From: Moheibacter sediminis | Lineage (GTDB): Bacteria > Bacteroidota > Bacteroidia > Flavobacteriales > Weeksellaceae | NCBI RefSeq assembly: GCF_900176425.1 | Contig: NZ_FWXS01000012.1 | Location: forward strand, 1 to 64,000 | DNA: 64,000 nucleotides | Direction: 5' to 3' | Part shown: piece after piece, positions 37,798 through 46,106 of the stretch | How the letters are laid out: each line of letters opens with the position of its first letter | Numbering within the stretch: the stretch's first letter is position 1 | The notes under the pieces: model-generated | Database searches by the model: none | Told to the model about the DNA's origin: nothing | What the model saw: the letters and a program-made list of their open reading frames with translations, nothing else | Made by a program: the position numbers and the translations under genes

Positions 37798-40212
37798 TTA
37801 CTTCTTCCACTTCAACCGCAGGCTGTTACTTACCACGCTCACGCTGCTCAACGCCATTGCTGCGCCCGCTATCATCGGGTTTAGCAAGAAGCCGTTAATT
37901 GGGTAAAGGATGCCCGCTGCCACCGGAATACCGATTAGGTTGTAAATAAACGCCCAAAACAGGTTTTGCTTAATGGTGGCTACGGTCTGTTTTGACAATC
38001 GTATTGCCTGTGGTATCTTGGTAAGGTCTGATGAAATGATGGTCATTTTGGCTACCTCCATTGCGATGTCCGAACCTTTGCCCATTGCGATACTTACATC
38101 GGCTGTTGCCAATGCGGTGCTATCGTTGATACCATCACCTACCATTGCCACTATTTTACCTTTGCTTTGTAGCTCTTTCACAAAATCGGCTTTATGCTGT
38201 GGTAATACCTCGGCTCTGTAATGTTTAATGCCAGTATGCGCAGCAATGGCTTTGGCGGTTGCTTCATTATCTCCGGTCAGCATATACAGGTCTATACCCA
38301 TATCCTGCATTTCCCGGATAGCTTGCACCGATGTTTCTTTAATCTTATCGGAAATGGCAATTACAGACAGAGCCTGTTTGCCGTTTGCAAACCAAATAAC
38401 GGTTTGGGATTGTTTGCCCCATTCTTCGGCTTTGTTTTGTAATTCGTCAGCAATAGCGATGTTGTTTTCTGCCAATAGCTTTTTATTTCCTACATAATAG
38501 GTTTCGTTGTTATGGTCTGCTTTTGCGCCTTTACCTGTAATGCTGTCGAACAATGATAAAGTTGCGTTTCCTGCTCCGTTCAAATGTTTTACTACTGCTT
38601 CCGCTAATGGATGTTCCGATTGCTTTTCGATGCTTAATAAAATATTTTTGGTCATATCGTCATTGTTCAGCCAGGCAATATCTGTTACTTGTGGTCTTCC
38701 CTCGGTAATGGTTCCGGTTTTATCCAATACAATTGCGTTTATCTTTTTAGCCAGTTCAAGGCTTTCCGCATCCTTAATCAAAATACCGTTTTCAGCACCT
38801 TTGCCAACGCCTACCATAATGGCGGTCGGGGTCGCTAAGCCTAAAGCACAAGGGCAGGCAATAACCAATACCGTAACGGCTGCCAGCAAGCCTTGCACAA
38901 CTCCGTTTTCGCCCCCTAACACCAACCATAAGATAAATGTAAGGATAGCAATACCCATTACTACCGGAACAAAGATGCCTGCAATCTTATCTACCAGCTT
39001 CTGTACTGGAGCTTTGCTTCCCTGTGCATCCTGTACCATTTTGATGATGTGTGCAAGCATGGTTTCTTTGCCAACTTTCACCGCTTTAAATTGAAAGCTG
39101 CCTTTTTGGTTAATCGTTCCGGCAAATACCTTTTCATTTTCCTTTTTCAACACAGGCACAGGCTCACCGCTTAGCATACTTTCGTCCACATAGGAATTAC
39201 CTGATGTTACCATACCATCCACCGCAATTTTTTCGCCGGGCTTTACGAGTATAATATCACCTGCACTTACATCTTCAATAGCCTTCTGTCTTTCTGTGCC
39301 ATCAGCTTCTATCACAATAACCGTTTTAGGCTGTAAGCCCATTAGCTTTTTAATGGCTGAAGATGTATTTCCTTTGGCTCTTTCCTCTAACAGTTTCCCC
39401 AAGAGGATAAATGCGATAATTACGGCAGCGGCTTCAAAATAAACGTGAGAGTGTAGCCCTCTTTGATGCCAAAAGTCTGCAAATAACATATTGAATACAC
39501 TGAACAGGTAAGCAATACCAGTACTTAATGCAACCAGTGTATCCATATTGGCAGAACGATGTTTTGCCTGCTTCCACGCATTGATAAAAAAGTCTTTTCC
39601 TAACCAGACAAGTACCGGAGTTGAGAAAAGCCACATTATCAGGTTTGCATAAGGCATATCCATAAAGAACATACCGATTACTACCACAGGCAAAGAGAGG
39701 ATGATTGCCCAAATGGTTTTGTTTTTGAGTTTCCTGAATTTCTCGGTGTGAATAGCTTCTAACGTTTCCTGCTGTGTGGTTTCGTCTTCAATCAATAAGT
39801 CATAACCAACTCCTTGTACTGCTTTTTGCAGCGTTGAAGCATTGGTCATGTTTGGTAGATATTCTACCGTAAGATTACCCGTTGCAAAATTCACGGAAGC
39901 ATCAACTACTCCCGATTGGTATTTAACAATGCTTTCGGCACTGCCCGCACAGGATGCGCAGGTCATGCCCAATACCGGAAAAGCACTTTTAACCGTAGGA
40001 ACTCCGTAACCTAAATCTTTAATTGCCTTAACAGCTTCGCCTACTGTTTCATTGCTATCTACTGTAATAGCTGCCCTGCGGTTATTTAGCTCTACTTTGT
40101 GGGTTTCTATGCCTTTTACTTGTGTCAACCCTTTTTCAACGATTAATGCACAATGTTCGCTTTCCACATCCTCCAATGGAATGTATATTGTTTCTTTATT
40201 ATTAGTTGCCAT
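37798..40212 (-). CDS. copA: Cu(I)-exporting P-type ATPase
   Basis: This 804-residue inner-membrane copper pump has two N-terminal HMA domains. The first, at about 5-75, is degenerate (SEHCALIVEKGL, a single Cys); the second has GMTCASCAGSAE. The membrane CPC motif is in IACPCALGLATPTAIMVG near residue 451, followed by DKTGTITEG near 497, SEHPLAEAVV and GDGINDSTALATADV (the usual NDAPAL is NDSTAL here). It is the second gene of the copper module, behind the HMA-AraC regulator. Confidence 0.94.
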   Translation of the reverse strand: MATNNKETIYIPLEDVESEHCALIVEKGLTQVKGIETHKVELNNRRAAITVDSNETVGEAVKAIKDLGYGVPTVKSAFPVLGMTCASCAGSAESIVKYQSGVVDASVNFATGNLTVEYLPNMTNASTLQKAVQGVGYDLLIEDETTQQETLEAIHTEKFRKLKNKTIWAIILSLPVVVIGMFFMDMPYANLIMWLFSTPVLVWLGKDFFINAWKQAKHRSANMDTLVALSTGIAYLFSVFNMLFADFWHQRGLHSHVYFEAAAVIIAFILLGKLLEERAKGNTSSAIKKLMGLQPKTVIVIEADGTERQKAIEDVSAGDIILVKPGEKIAVDGMVTSGNSYVDESMLSGEPVPVLKKENEKVFAGTINQKGSFQFKAVKVGKETMLAHIIKMVQDAQGSKAPVQKLVDKIAGIFVPVVMGIAILTFILWLVLGGENGVVQGLLAAVTVLVIACPCALGLATPTAIMVGVGKGAENGILIKDAESLELAKKINAIVLDKTGTITEGRPQVTDIAWLNNDDMTKNILLSIEKQSEHPLAEAVVKHLNGAGNATLSLFDSITGKGAKADHNNETYYVGNKKLLAENNIAIADELQNKAEEWGKQSQTVIWFANGKQALSVIAISDKIKETSVQAIREMQDMGIDLYMLTGDNEATAKAIAAHTGIKHYRAEVLPQHKADFVKELQSKGKIVAMVGDGINDSTALATADVSIAMGKGSDIAMEVAKMTIISSDLTKIPQAIRLSKQTVATIKQNLFWAFIYNLIGIPVAAGILYPINGFLLNPMIAGAAMALSSVSVVSNSLRLKWKK

Positions 40213-40301
40213 ATTCTGCTTGCTTTAATTAACAATGCAAAATTGGCTATTATATCAACGGGTGCTATTGTGAAATTTTGGAATTGATTTGTAAAATTTA
40301 T

Positions 40302-40865
40302 TTACACTTTATCCAATGGCTTTCTTTTATCTTCTTTTATCTGTTTGAAATAGCTCGGTGTCAGTCCTGTTACTTTTTTGAATTGATTGCTTAGGTAGGA
40401 TACACTCGAATAGTTCAGACGAAAAGCAATTTCACTCAAAGACAACTCATCGTACACCAGCAATTCTTTTACTTTTTCAACCTTTTGGGCAATAAAGTAT
40501 TTTTCAATAGTAGTACCCTCTACCTCTGAAAACAGATTGGACAGGTAATTATAATCGTGATGCAATTTATCGCTCAATACATCTGAAAGATTGATTTTTA
40601 CATCATTATCTTGATGGTGTACCAAGTCAATGATAGTGTTCTTTATCTTCTCTATTATCCTACTTTTTTTATCGTCAATTATCTCAAATCCCAATGGCTC
40701 TAAAGTTTTTACCAAAGCATCTTTTTTTGTAGGGGTTATCTCTTGTGCTAAGGTTACTTCGCCCAATTTTATATTCTTAATGCCTAAACCGAGTTTTTCC
40801 AATTCATTTTGCACCACTATAATGCAGCGGTTACAGACCATATTTTTTATAAAGAGTGTATTCAT
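40302..40865 (-). CDS. AraC-family regulator with N-terminal HMA-like domain
   Basis: This 187-residue protein joins an HMA-like sensor (MNTLFIKNMVCNRCIIVVQNEL, with the CxxC pair) to an AraC-type double helix-turn-helix (SLSEIAFRLNYSSVSYLSNQFKKVTGLTPSYFKQ). It is probably a cytoplasmic copper sensor that switches on the module. I use ATG 40865; a reading to 40913 would start inside a TAnnTTTG -7 box (TAAATTTG, minus strand 40911-40918), so it cannot be the transcribed start. It lies just before copA. Confidence 0.85.
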   Translation of the reverse strand: MNTLFIKNMVCNRCIIVVQNELEKLGLGIKNIKLGEVTLAQEITPTKKDALVKTLEPLGFEIIDDKKSRIIEKIKNTIIDLVHHQDNDVKINLSDVLSDKLHHDYNYLSNLFSEVEGTTIEKYFIAQKVEKVKELLVYDELSLSEIAFRLNYSSVSYLSNQFKKVTGLTPSYFKQIKEDKRKPLDKV

Positions 40866-40910
40866 ATTTATTCTCTGCCCACATTTTGTATTTAATATAA
40901 AAACAATAAA

Positions 40911-40918
40911 CAAATTTA
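40911..40918 (-). promoter_or_regulatory. -7 box of the copper module
   Basis: TAAATTTG on the minus strand fits the Bacteroidota -7 consensus TAnnTTTG and lies 45 bases before the regulator start at 40865. No clear -33 TTTG was found, as expected for an activator-dependent promoter. Confidence 0.45.
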
Positions 40919-40980
40919 CGATTTAAGTTTAATTACTATGACTTCTTGTCACGAGGAATAAAGGCGTTGTACATATATGT

Positions 40981-41805
40981 TTACTGTTTTTCGTCTTGTT
41001 CGTCCATTTTTTTAATCAGTGCTTCACATAGATTGTCAAGGAATTTCGTTCGGTTTATTTTGCGGGCTTTCAGTTCCATAAACGTGTGATAGAAATCACC
41101 TAATTCAATATTAAAGGCATCTTCAAATGCTTTAGCAATCAATTTTATGTCTGTATTCCCATTGTTAAATACACTTTGGGAATATAGTGCATAAATAAGT
41201 TCCGTCAGTGCTGTTTTGCTTGCCGTCCATTTCAACGAATTTTCTGAAGTCTTTTTTAGATTAAGGTTATTCAACTTGTCTTCCAAATAAACCTGTATCA
41301 GATCATTGGCAATTATCTTGGCAACCTTATAATCGTGCGAAGTAGAAAAAGTATGGTCTGCCTCAAAATAAAAGGTATCTAACCATAGCCTTATATCGTG
41401 TTTTCCCCGTACAAATATTTTTTCATCCACAAAAGAATTATTGCTTCGGTAATACTTATAAAAATCAAGGTTGTTATCAAAGAACCTTTTTAGCTTTTTC
41501 AGTTCTTTGATAAAATATTTCCTGATGCGCTTATTCCCATACGGTCTTCTCGTTTCTATTTTATAAATGGCGTTGTAGTAGATGAGCTTTGAAACAATAA
41601 CAGGTTTCTGATATTTGAAAAAGCGGATTTCTTCATTAGTATTCTTAAATCCTTTTTTCAAAACGTATTCCTTTAATTCCGAAAGGCATTCGAGAATAAG
41701 GTGTATGGCAGCTTCAATACGTTGTAAGGAGCAATCGACTTCAACCTCCAATTCGCTAATTTCTAATTCCAGTTTAGAGAGTGTTTCTTTGTAGAATTTG
41801 TCCAT
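40981..41805 (-). CDS. rteC: RteC-family regulator, third copy
   Basis: This 274-residue RteC-like protein is the near twin of the copy at 27937-28758 (shared KPVIVSKLIYYNAIYKIE, FYKYYRSNNSFVDEK and GDFYHTFMELKARKINRTKFLD). It shares orientation with that copy and lies about 13 kb from it, with the copper module between. It is less similar to the copy at 12379. Having three rteC-like genes in one element suggests stacking or internal recombination of related elements. Confidence 0.85.
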   Translation of the reverse strand: MDKFYKETLSKLELEISELEVEVDCSLQRIEAAIHLILECLSELKEYVLKKGFKNTNEEIRFFKYQKPVIVSKLIYYNAIYKIETRRPYGNKRIRKYFIKELKKLKRFFDNNLDFYKYYRSNNSFVDEKIFVRGKHDIRLWLDTFYFEADHTFSTSHDYKVAKIIANDLIQVYLEDKLNNLNLKKTSENSLKWTASKTALTELIYALYSQSVFNNGNTDIKLIAKAFEDAFNIELGDFYHTFMELKARKINRTKFLDNLCEALIKKMDEQDEKQ

Positions 41806-41836
41806 TCCTTATCTTAAATCTATTAAAAAAATAATT

Positions 41837-41893
41837 GAGAAGCCTAAATACTGTAATATTTGAAAAGAATTTACATTTTCAGGCTTCTCTTTT
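41837..41893. terminator. Terminator between the zinc module and rteC
   Basis: GAGAAGCCT at 41837-41845 pairs with AGGCTTCTC at 41881-41889, with an inner TGTAA/TTACA pair and T-rich flanks on both sides. It would end the minus-strand Zn/Cd operon before the rteC copy. Confidence 0.7.
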
Positions 41894-41932
41894 GAAACTT
41901 TGGTTTTTGCTTGATAACTTATAATTCCACTT

Positions 41933-42130
41933 TTAGTGATAGTGATAGATATAATAGTGTCTAATTTTTATGTATATCAAAGCAATAAGGCACACAGCTA
42001 AAAATATCCCAAAAAGTATCATAAAGAGCGAAGGTTTTTTCGACTTCAACAAATTACCATTTGAGGGTTTAGAAGCTTTGTATCTTTTGTACGGAGGTAC
42101 TTTTTGATAACTTTTGCCTTTCCTATGCAT
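41933..42130 (-). CDS. Small single-helix membrane protein
   Basis: This 65-residue protein has a basic N-terminus (HRKGKSYQKVPPYKRYKASKP), one membrane helix at about residues 35-54 (LFMILFGIFLAVCLIALIYI) and a His/Tyr-rich end (RHYYIYHYH) that could bind metal. It starts 35 bases after the P-type ATPase stop codon and is probably in the same transcript. I do not recognise a family. Confidence 0.45.
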   Translation of the reverse strand: MHRKGKSYQKVPPYKRYKASKPSNGNLLKSKKPSLFMILFGIFLAVCLIALIYIKIRHYYIYHYH

Positions 42131-42165
42131 TGTTAGTTTTATTCATTATTAGAATAAGCTTAATT

Positions 42166-44202
42166 CTAAAATTTCATCCTCTGTATTCTTACAGCATTCA
42201 AAATTGCCAATAATGCTACACCTACATCTGCAAAAACAGCTTCCCACATTGTGGCTAAACCACCTGCTCCTAAAACGAGAACGACAGCTTTTACACCAAA
42301 TGCTAAAATGATATTCTGCCAAACTATTTTCTTGGTTTGCTTTCCGATATTGATTGCCATTGGGATTTTACTTGGTTTATCATCCTGAATTACAACATCT
42401 GCAGTTTCAATAGTGGCATCGCTTCCTAAACCACCCATTGCAATTCCTACATCGCTCAAAGCTACTACAGGCGCATCATTCACGCCATCGCCAACAAATG
42501 CTACGGTTTCGTTTTTGGCTTTGATTTCTTTTACTTTATTTACTTTGTCTTCCGGCAATAAATCGCCAAAGGCATTATTAATTCCTAATTTATCGGCAAC
42601 AAATTTTACCACGGTGCTTTTATCTCCGCTCAACATTGTAGTTTTTACGCCTAATGCTTTTAGTTTGTCAATTGTAATCTGTGCATCTTCTTTAATACTG
42701 TCGGCAATGGTAATGTAGCCTGCAAATTTTCCATCGTAAGCAATGGCGATTAAAGTGTAAACAATCGTACTTGGGTCTAAATCATAACTGATATTGAACT
42801 TGTCCATCAATTTGAAATTACCTACCAATAATTCTTTTCCGTTTACGTTGGCTTTTAAACCGTGACCTGCTATTTCTTCTGTGTTTTCTAATTTTAGGGA
42901 ATTGTCAATTTCTCCTACATATTGATGAATGGCTGTGGCAACAGGATGTGTACTTTGACTTTCTAAGGCATTTACCAATTTCAGAATTTCGTCTTTATTT
43001 AATTCAGGTTTCAAATTAACTTCCTGTACTTTGAAAACGCCTTCGGTCATTGTTCCGGTTTTATCCATCACAACATTCTGAATACCTGCAATCACATCTA
43101 AAAAGTTACTTCCTTTGAATAAAATCCCATTTTTTGAAGCGGCACCAATTCCACCAAAATACCCTAAAGGAATACTGATAACCAAAGCACACGGACAAGA
43201 AATAACCAAAAACACTAATGCTCTGTATAACCATTGACTGAACAAATAATTATCAACAAAAAAGTAAGGAACAACAGTAATAAGCACTGCTAATAACACA
43301 ACAATTGGTGTATAGATTTTTGCGAATTTTCTGATGAATAACTCTGTTGGTGCTTTTTGTGCAGTAGCATTCTGAACCAATTCCAAAATCTTTGAAAGCT
43401 TGCTATCGGTATATGCCGTGGTTACTTTTACCTGTGCAACTGTGTTTAAATTTATCATTCCTGCTAAAACAGTTTCGCCTTTGGTTTTGGTGTCGGGTTT
43501 GCTTTCGCCAGTTAATGCTGCGGTGTTGAATGCTGCCGTTTCGGATAATAATTCGCCATCTAATCCTAATTTCTCTCCGGGTTTTAATTGAATGATATTG
43601 CCGATGCTTACAGTTGCTGCTTTTACAGTTTTAGGTTGGTTATTTTCTAAAATCGTTACTTCATCGGGTCTTTGGTCGAGCAGGGTTTTAATGTTGGCTT
43701 TGGCTCTTGTTACGGCTAATGTTTGGAACACTTCGCCAACGGCGTAAAACAGCATAACGGCAACACCTTCGGGATATTCGCCAATGGCGAAAGCTCCGAT
43801 AGTGGCAATGCTCATCAATAAAAACTCTGAAAATACATCGCTTTTGCGGATGCTCTCAAATGCTTCTTTAATTACAGGAAATCCAACAGGTAAATAGGCT
43901 ATTGCATACCAAATAATTCTTACCCAACCTGTAAACCAGGATTGCGGTAGCCAATTATCAAAAGCAATAGCAATCATCAGTAAAACAAAACTGATAATGG
44001 CAGGTAAAAACATTTGAAAGGTAGATTTGTCGGTACTTCCGTGGTTGTGACCGTCATCATCGCTGTGTTCGTGGTTGTGACCGTCATTGTTGTGATGCTT
44101 TTCTAATAATTTTTTAGCATTAGCATCGGTATATATTTTTTCTTCCTGTGGTGTGCAGCAAAGCTGTTTGCCTTGTGCATCGTATTTATGTTTGTGTTCC
44201 AT
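42166..44202 (-). CDS. zntA: Zn/Cd/Pb-exporting P-type ATPase
   Basis: This 678-residue inner-membrane pump has a His-rich N-terminus without HMA (HKHKYDAQGKQLCCTP, then HNHEHSDDDGHNHG). The membrane motif is ISCPCALVISIPLGYFGGIG near residue 336, the P1B-2 type for divalent Zn, Cd and Pb. It is followed by KGSNFLDVIAGIQNVVMDKTGTMTEG, STHPVATAI and GDGVNDAPVVALSDVG. Its start overlaps the stop of the methyltransferase-like gene by one base (TAATG), so translation is coupled. Confidence 0.92.
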   Translation of the reverse strand: MEHKHKYDAQGKQLCCTPQEEKIYTDANAKKLLEKHHNNDGHNHEHSDDDGHNHGSTDKSTFQMFLPAIISFVLLMIAIAFDNWLPQSWFTGWVRIIWYAIAYLPVGFPVIKEAFESIRKSDVFSEFLLMSIATIGAFAIGEYPEGVAVMLFYAVGEVFQTLAVTRAKANIKTLLDQRPDEVTILENNQPKTVKAATVSIGNIIQLKPGEKLGLDGELLSETAAFNTAALTGESKPDTKTKGETVLAGMINLNTVAQVKVTTAYTDSKLSKILELVQNATAQKAPTELFIRKFAKIYTPIVVLLAVLITVVPYFFVDNYLFSQWLYRALVFLVISCPCALVISIPLGYFGGIGAASKNGILFKGSNFLDVIAGIQNVVMDKTGTMTEGVFKVQEVNLKPELNKDEILKLVNALESQSTHPVATAIHQYVGEIDNSLKLENTEEIAGHGLKANVNGKELLVGNFKLMDKFNISYDLDPSTIVYTLIAIAYDGKFAGYITIADSIKEDAQITIDKLKALGVKTTMLSGDKSTVVKFVADKLGINNAFGDLLPEDKVNKVKEIKAKNETVAFVGDGVNDAPVVALSDVGIAMGGLGSDATIETADVVIQDDKPSKIPMAINIGKQTKKIVWQNIILAFGVKAVVLVLGAGGLATMWEAVFADVGVALLAILNAVRIQRMKF

Positions 44203-44651
44203 TAGAGTAGTCTTTTAGTTGTTTTTTTATAAATTAAATATTGTTCTCCGTGTTGTTTTTCCAAAAACTCTTCTTCCAGTCTTATCTGAATTTGAATAAC
44301 GATATAGGTAGTAAGCATCAGGAAAAATGTAAGTGTATTGGGTAGTATAAAAAATATTCCTGCAACACTGATTATCATTCCCAAAAAAATCGGGTTCCGG
44401 CTGTAAGAGAATAATCCTTTTGTGATTAATTCGGTTTTGTTATTTTCATCAATACCGACACGCCAACTGTTACTCATTTGATATTGCGCTACTGAAATCC
44501 ATAGTAATGAAAGGTGTATCAGTATTAATGCAATGATTAAAAACACGTCTTTCATTAAATAAGAAATCGGTACTAAATATTGATACATTTTATCGCTGAA
44601 CGAATAGATGAATACCGCAACGAAAAGCAATGCTATCAATACTTTCATCAC
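44202..44651 (-). CDS. Isoprenylcysteine carboxylmethyltransferase-like membrane protein (N-terminally shortened)
   Basis: This 149-residue membrane protein of the ICMT/NnrU-like family keeps the C-terminal SAM-binding region (KTELITKGLFSYSRNPIFLGMIISVAG and RLEEEFLEKQHGEQYLIYKK). The frame continues upstream without a start to YRTYKQTGINPITFGKTDIAHDYIGF and is closed by TAA at 44730-44732, after which MVWLKFYLPVYLVLYIMVAFVLP precedes it in the same frame. The present product probably starts at ATG 44651 or 44648 and lacks about 50 residues. It lies between czcB and the ATPase gene. Confidence 0.7.
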   Translation of the reverse strand: MMKVLIALLFVAVFIYSFSDKMYQYLVPISYLMKDVFLIIALILIHLSLLWISVAQYQMSNSWRVGIDENNKTELITKGLFSYSRNPIFLGMIISVAGIFFILPNTLTFFLMLTTYIVIQIQIRLEEEFLEKQHGEQYLIYKKTTKRLL

Positions 44652-44801
44652 AAAACCGATATAGTCGTGTGCAATATCTGTTTTGCCAAAAGTTATGGGA
44701 TTGATGCCCGTTTGCTTGTAGGTTCGGTATTATGGTAGCACAAAAGCTACCATAATATACAACACCAAATACACCGGCAAATAAAATTTTAACCAAACCA
44801 T
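44652..44801 (-). pseudogene. Interrupted 5' part of the ICMT-like gene
   Basis: From ATG 44801 the minus strand encodes 23 residues of a membrane helix, then TAA at 44730-44732. The same frame then goes on with YRTYKQTGINPITFGK and joins the intact part at 44651. One base change (a Ser codon to TAA, for example) would explain it. The stop lies inside a perfect 12-bp hairpin (44728-44757). Confidence 0.65.
44728..44757. repeat. Perfect 12-bp hairpin at the premature stop
   Basis: TATTATGGTAGC at 44728-44739 is the exact inverted repeat of GCTACCATAATA at 44746-44757, with the loop ACAAAA. The premature TAA of the ICMT-like gene is part of the stem. Confidence 0.75.
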
Positions 44802-44813
44802 AGCGTTCAATTT

Positions 44814-46100
44814 TTAATGTTCGTGACCACCTGCATTGCTTAGTTTTGCATTGACGAAAAACGCACCTTTAACTACAATTTTAGCATTGGCAGGAATTTC
44901 ATTTACAAAAGTTACAGCGGTGTAACCCATATCAGATACGCCTTTCAGCACTTCTACCTTTTCAAAATTCTTAGCAGTTTTATCTTCTTTATGGTCTTTT
45001 TCTTCGCCCTCTTTGTGGTCGCCTTCTTTTTCGCCTTCTTCGTGATGGGCTTCTGCTTCTTTATTGGTTTGTACAAAAATGTAGTATTTGCCATCGGCAT
45101 TTACAATCGCATCAGTTGGTACAGCAGGCGTTGTTACATTATTAAGGCTTACAATTCCTGTGATATTCATTCCATCAATTAAACCACTTTTATTACCATT
45201 TACACGACAATGAACGGCGATGGTTTTGCTCTCGTTTTCAAAGGATGAACCAATGCTGAAAACTGTAGCATCATACTCAGCAGTAGGATTATTGGTTAAA
45301 GTAAAATGAATAGTTTGTCCAACTTTTACCTGTGGTAAATCTTTTTCAAACACCTGTAAATCTAAATGCAATGAACTGTTATCTACAATTTCGATAACCG
45401 GCGAAGAAACATCTACATAACTTCCAATTTTGGCAAAAACGTTGCTAACCGTACCATTCAGCGGACTGGTTACGACCAATGCGGATTTTAAATTTCCGTT
45501 TGATACCGAACCTGGATTGATGCCCATTAATTGTATCTGCTGTTGCAAGGAAGCTCTGCGGGTTCTTAAACTGCTTAATTCGGCAGTAGCACTTTGCAGA
45601 TTTTTCTTTGCACCTGCATTGCCTTCATTCAGTTCTTTTTGCCTTGCTAATTCCTGTTCTGCAAACGTAATTCTGCTTGCTGTACTCAAATATTCTTCCT
45701 GCAATTGGATGAACTGCGGATTGGCAATGGTTGCAATAACCTGACCTTTTCTTACATAATCTCCAATTTGAACTTTCAGTGTTCTTATCACACCGCCATA
45801 CAAAGAAGTGGCGTTGGCTTTATTGTTATTGGGAACTTTCAGATTTCCGTTTGCTTTGATGGTTGCTGTTAATTCCTTGTGTTCAATGGTGCCTAATTGT
45901 ATGCCTACCGTTTTTATTTGTTCTTCGGTAAGTGTGGCAATGGTTGGCGTTTCTTCCTCGTGTGGTGCTTCTTCTTTTCCTGCAGTTTTGGTTTCGGCAG
46001 ATTTATCTTCTGCTTTCTTATCATTTTTACAGGCAGAAAAAGCAAATAGTAAAACAGCTATGGCTGTCATCAACGTGATTTTTTTTATATTGAATTTCAT
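44814..46100 (-). CDS. czcB: RND efflux periplasmic adaptor (CzcB family)
   Basis: This 428-residue membrane-fusion lipoprotein links the CzcA pump to the outer-membrane channel. The lipobox is LFAFSAC with Cys24. Following are a charged linker, a split lipoyl/coiled-coil core (LKVQIGDYVRKGQVIATIANPQFIQLQEEYL to LVVTSPLNGTVSNVFAKIGSYVDVSSPV), beta-barrel segments and a His/Glu-rich insert (HHEEGEKEGDHKEGEEKDHKED) that may bind Zn. It starts 6 bases after the CzcA gene ends and is in the same operon. Confidence 0.9.
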   Translation of the reverse strand: MKFNIKKITLMTAIAVLLFAFSACKNDKKAEDKSAETKTAGKEEAPHEEETPTIATLTEEQIKTVGIQLGTIEHKELTATIKANGNLKVPNNNKANATSLYGGVIRTLKVQIGDYVRKGQVIATIANPQFIQLQEEYLSTASRITFAEQELARQKELNEGNAGAKKNLQSATAELSSLRTRRASLQQQIQLMGINPGSVSNGNLKSALVVTSPLNGTVSNVFAKIGSYVDVSSPVIEIVDNSSLHLDLQVFEKDLPQVKVGQTIHFTLTNNPTAEYDATVFSIGSSFENESKTIAVHCRVNGNKSGLIDGMNITGIVSLNNVTTPAVPTDAIVNADGKYYIFVQTNKEAEAHHEEGEKEGDHKEGEEKDHKEDKTAKNFEKVEVLKGVSDMGYTAVTFVNEIPANAKIVVKGAFFVNAKLSNAGGHEH

Positions 46101-46106
46101 TTGTAC

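Noticed and set aside
44590-44796. 68-codon frame over the start of the ICMT-like gene
   Set aside because: The other frame of the same strand gives the recognisable protein on both sides of the premature stop; this one is a shadow.
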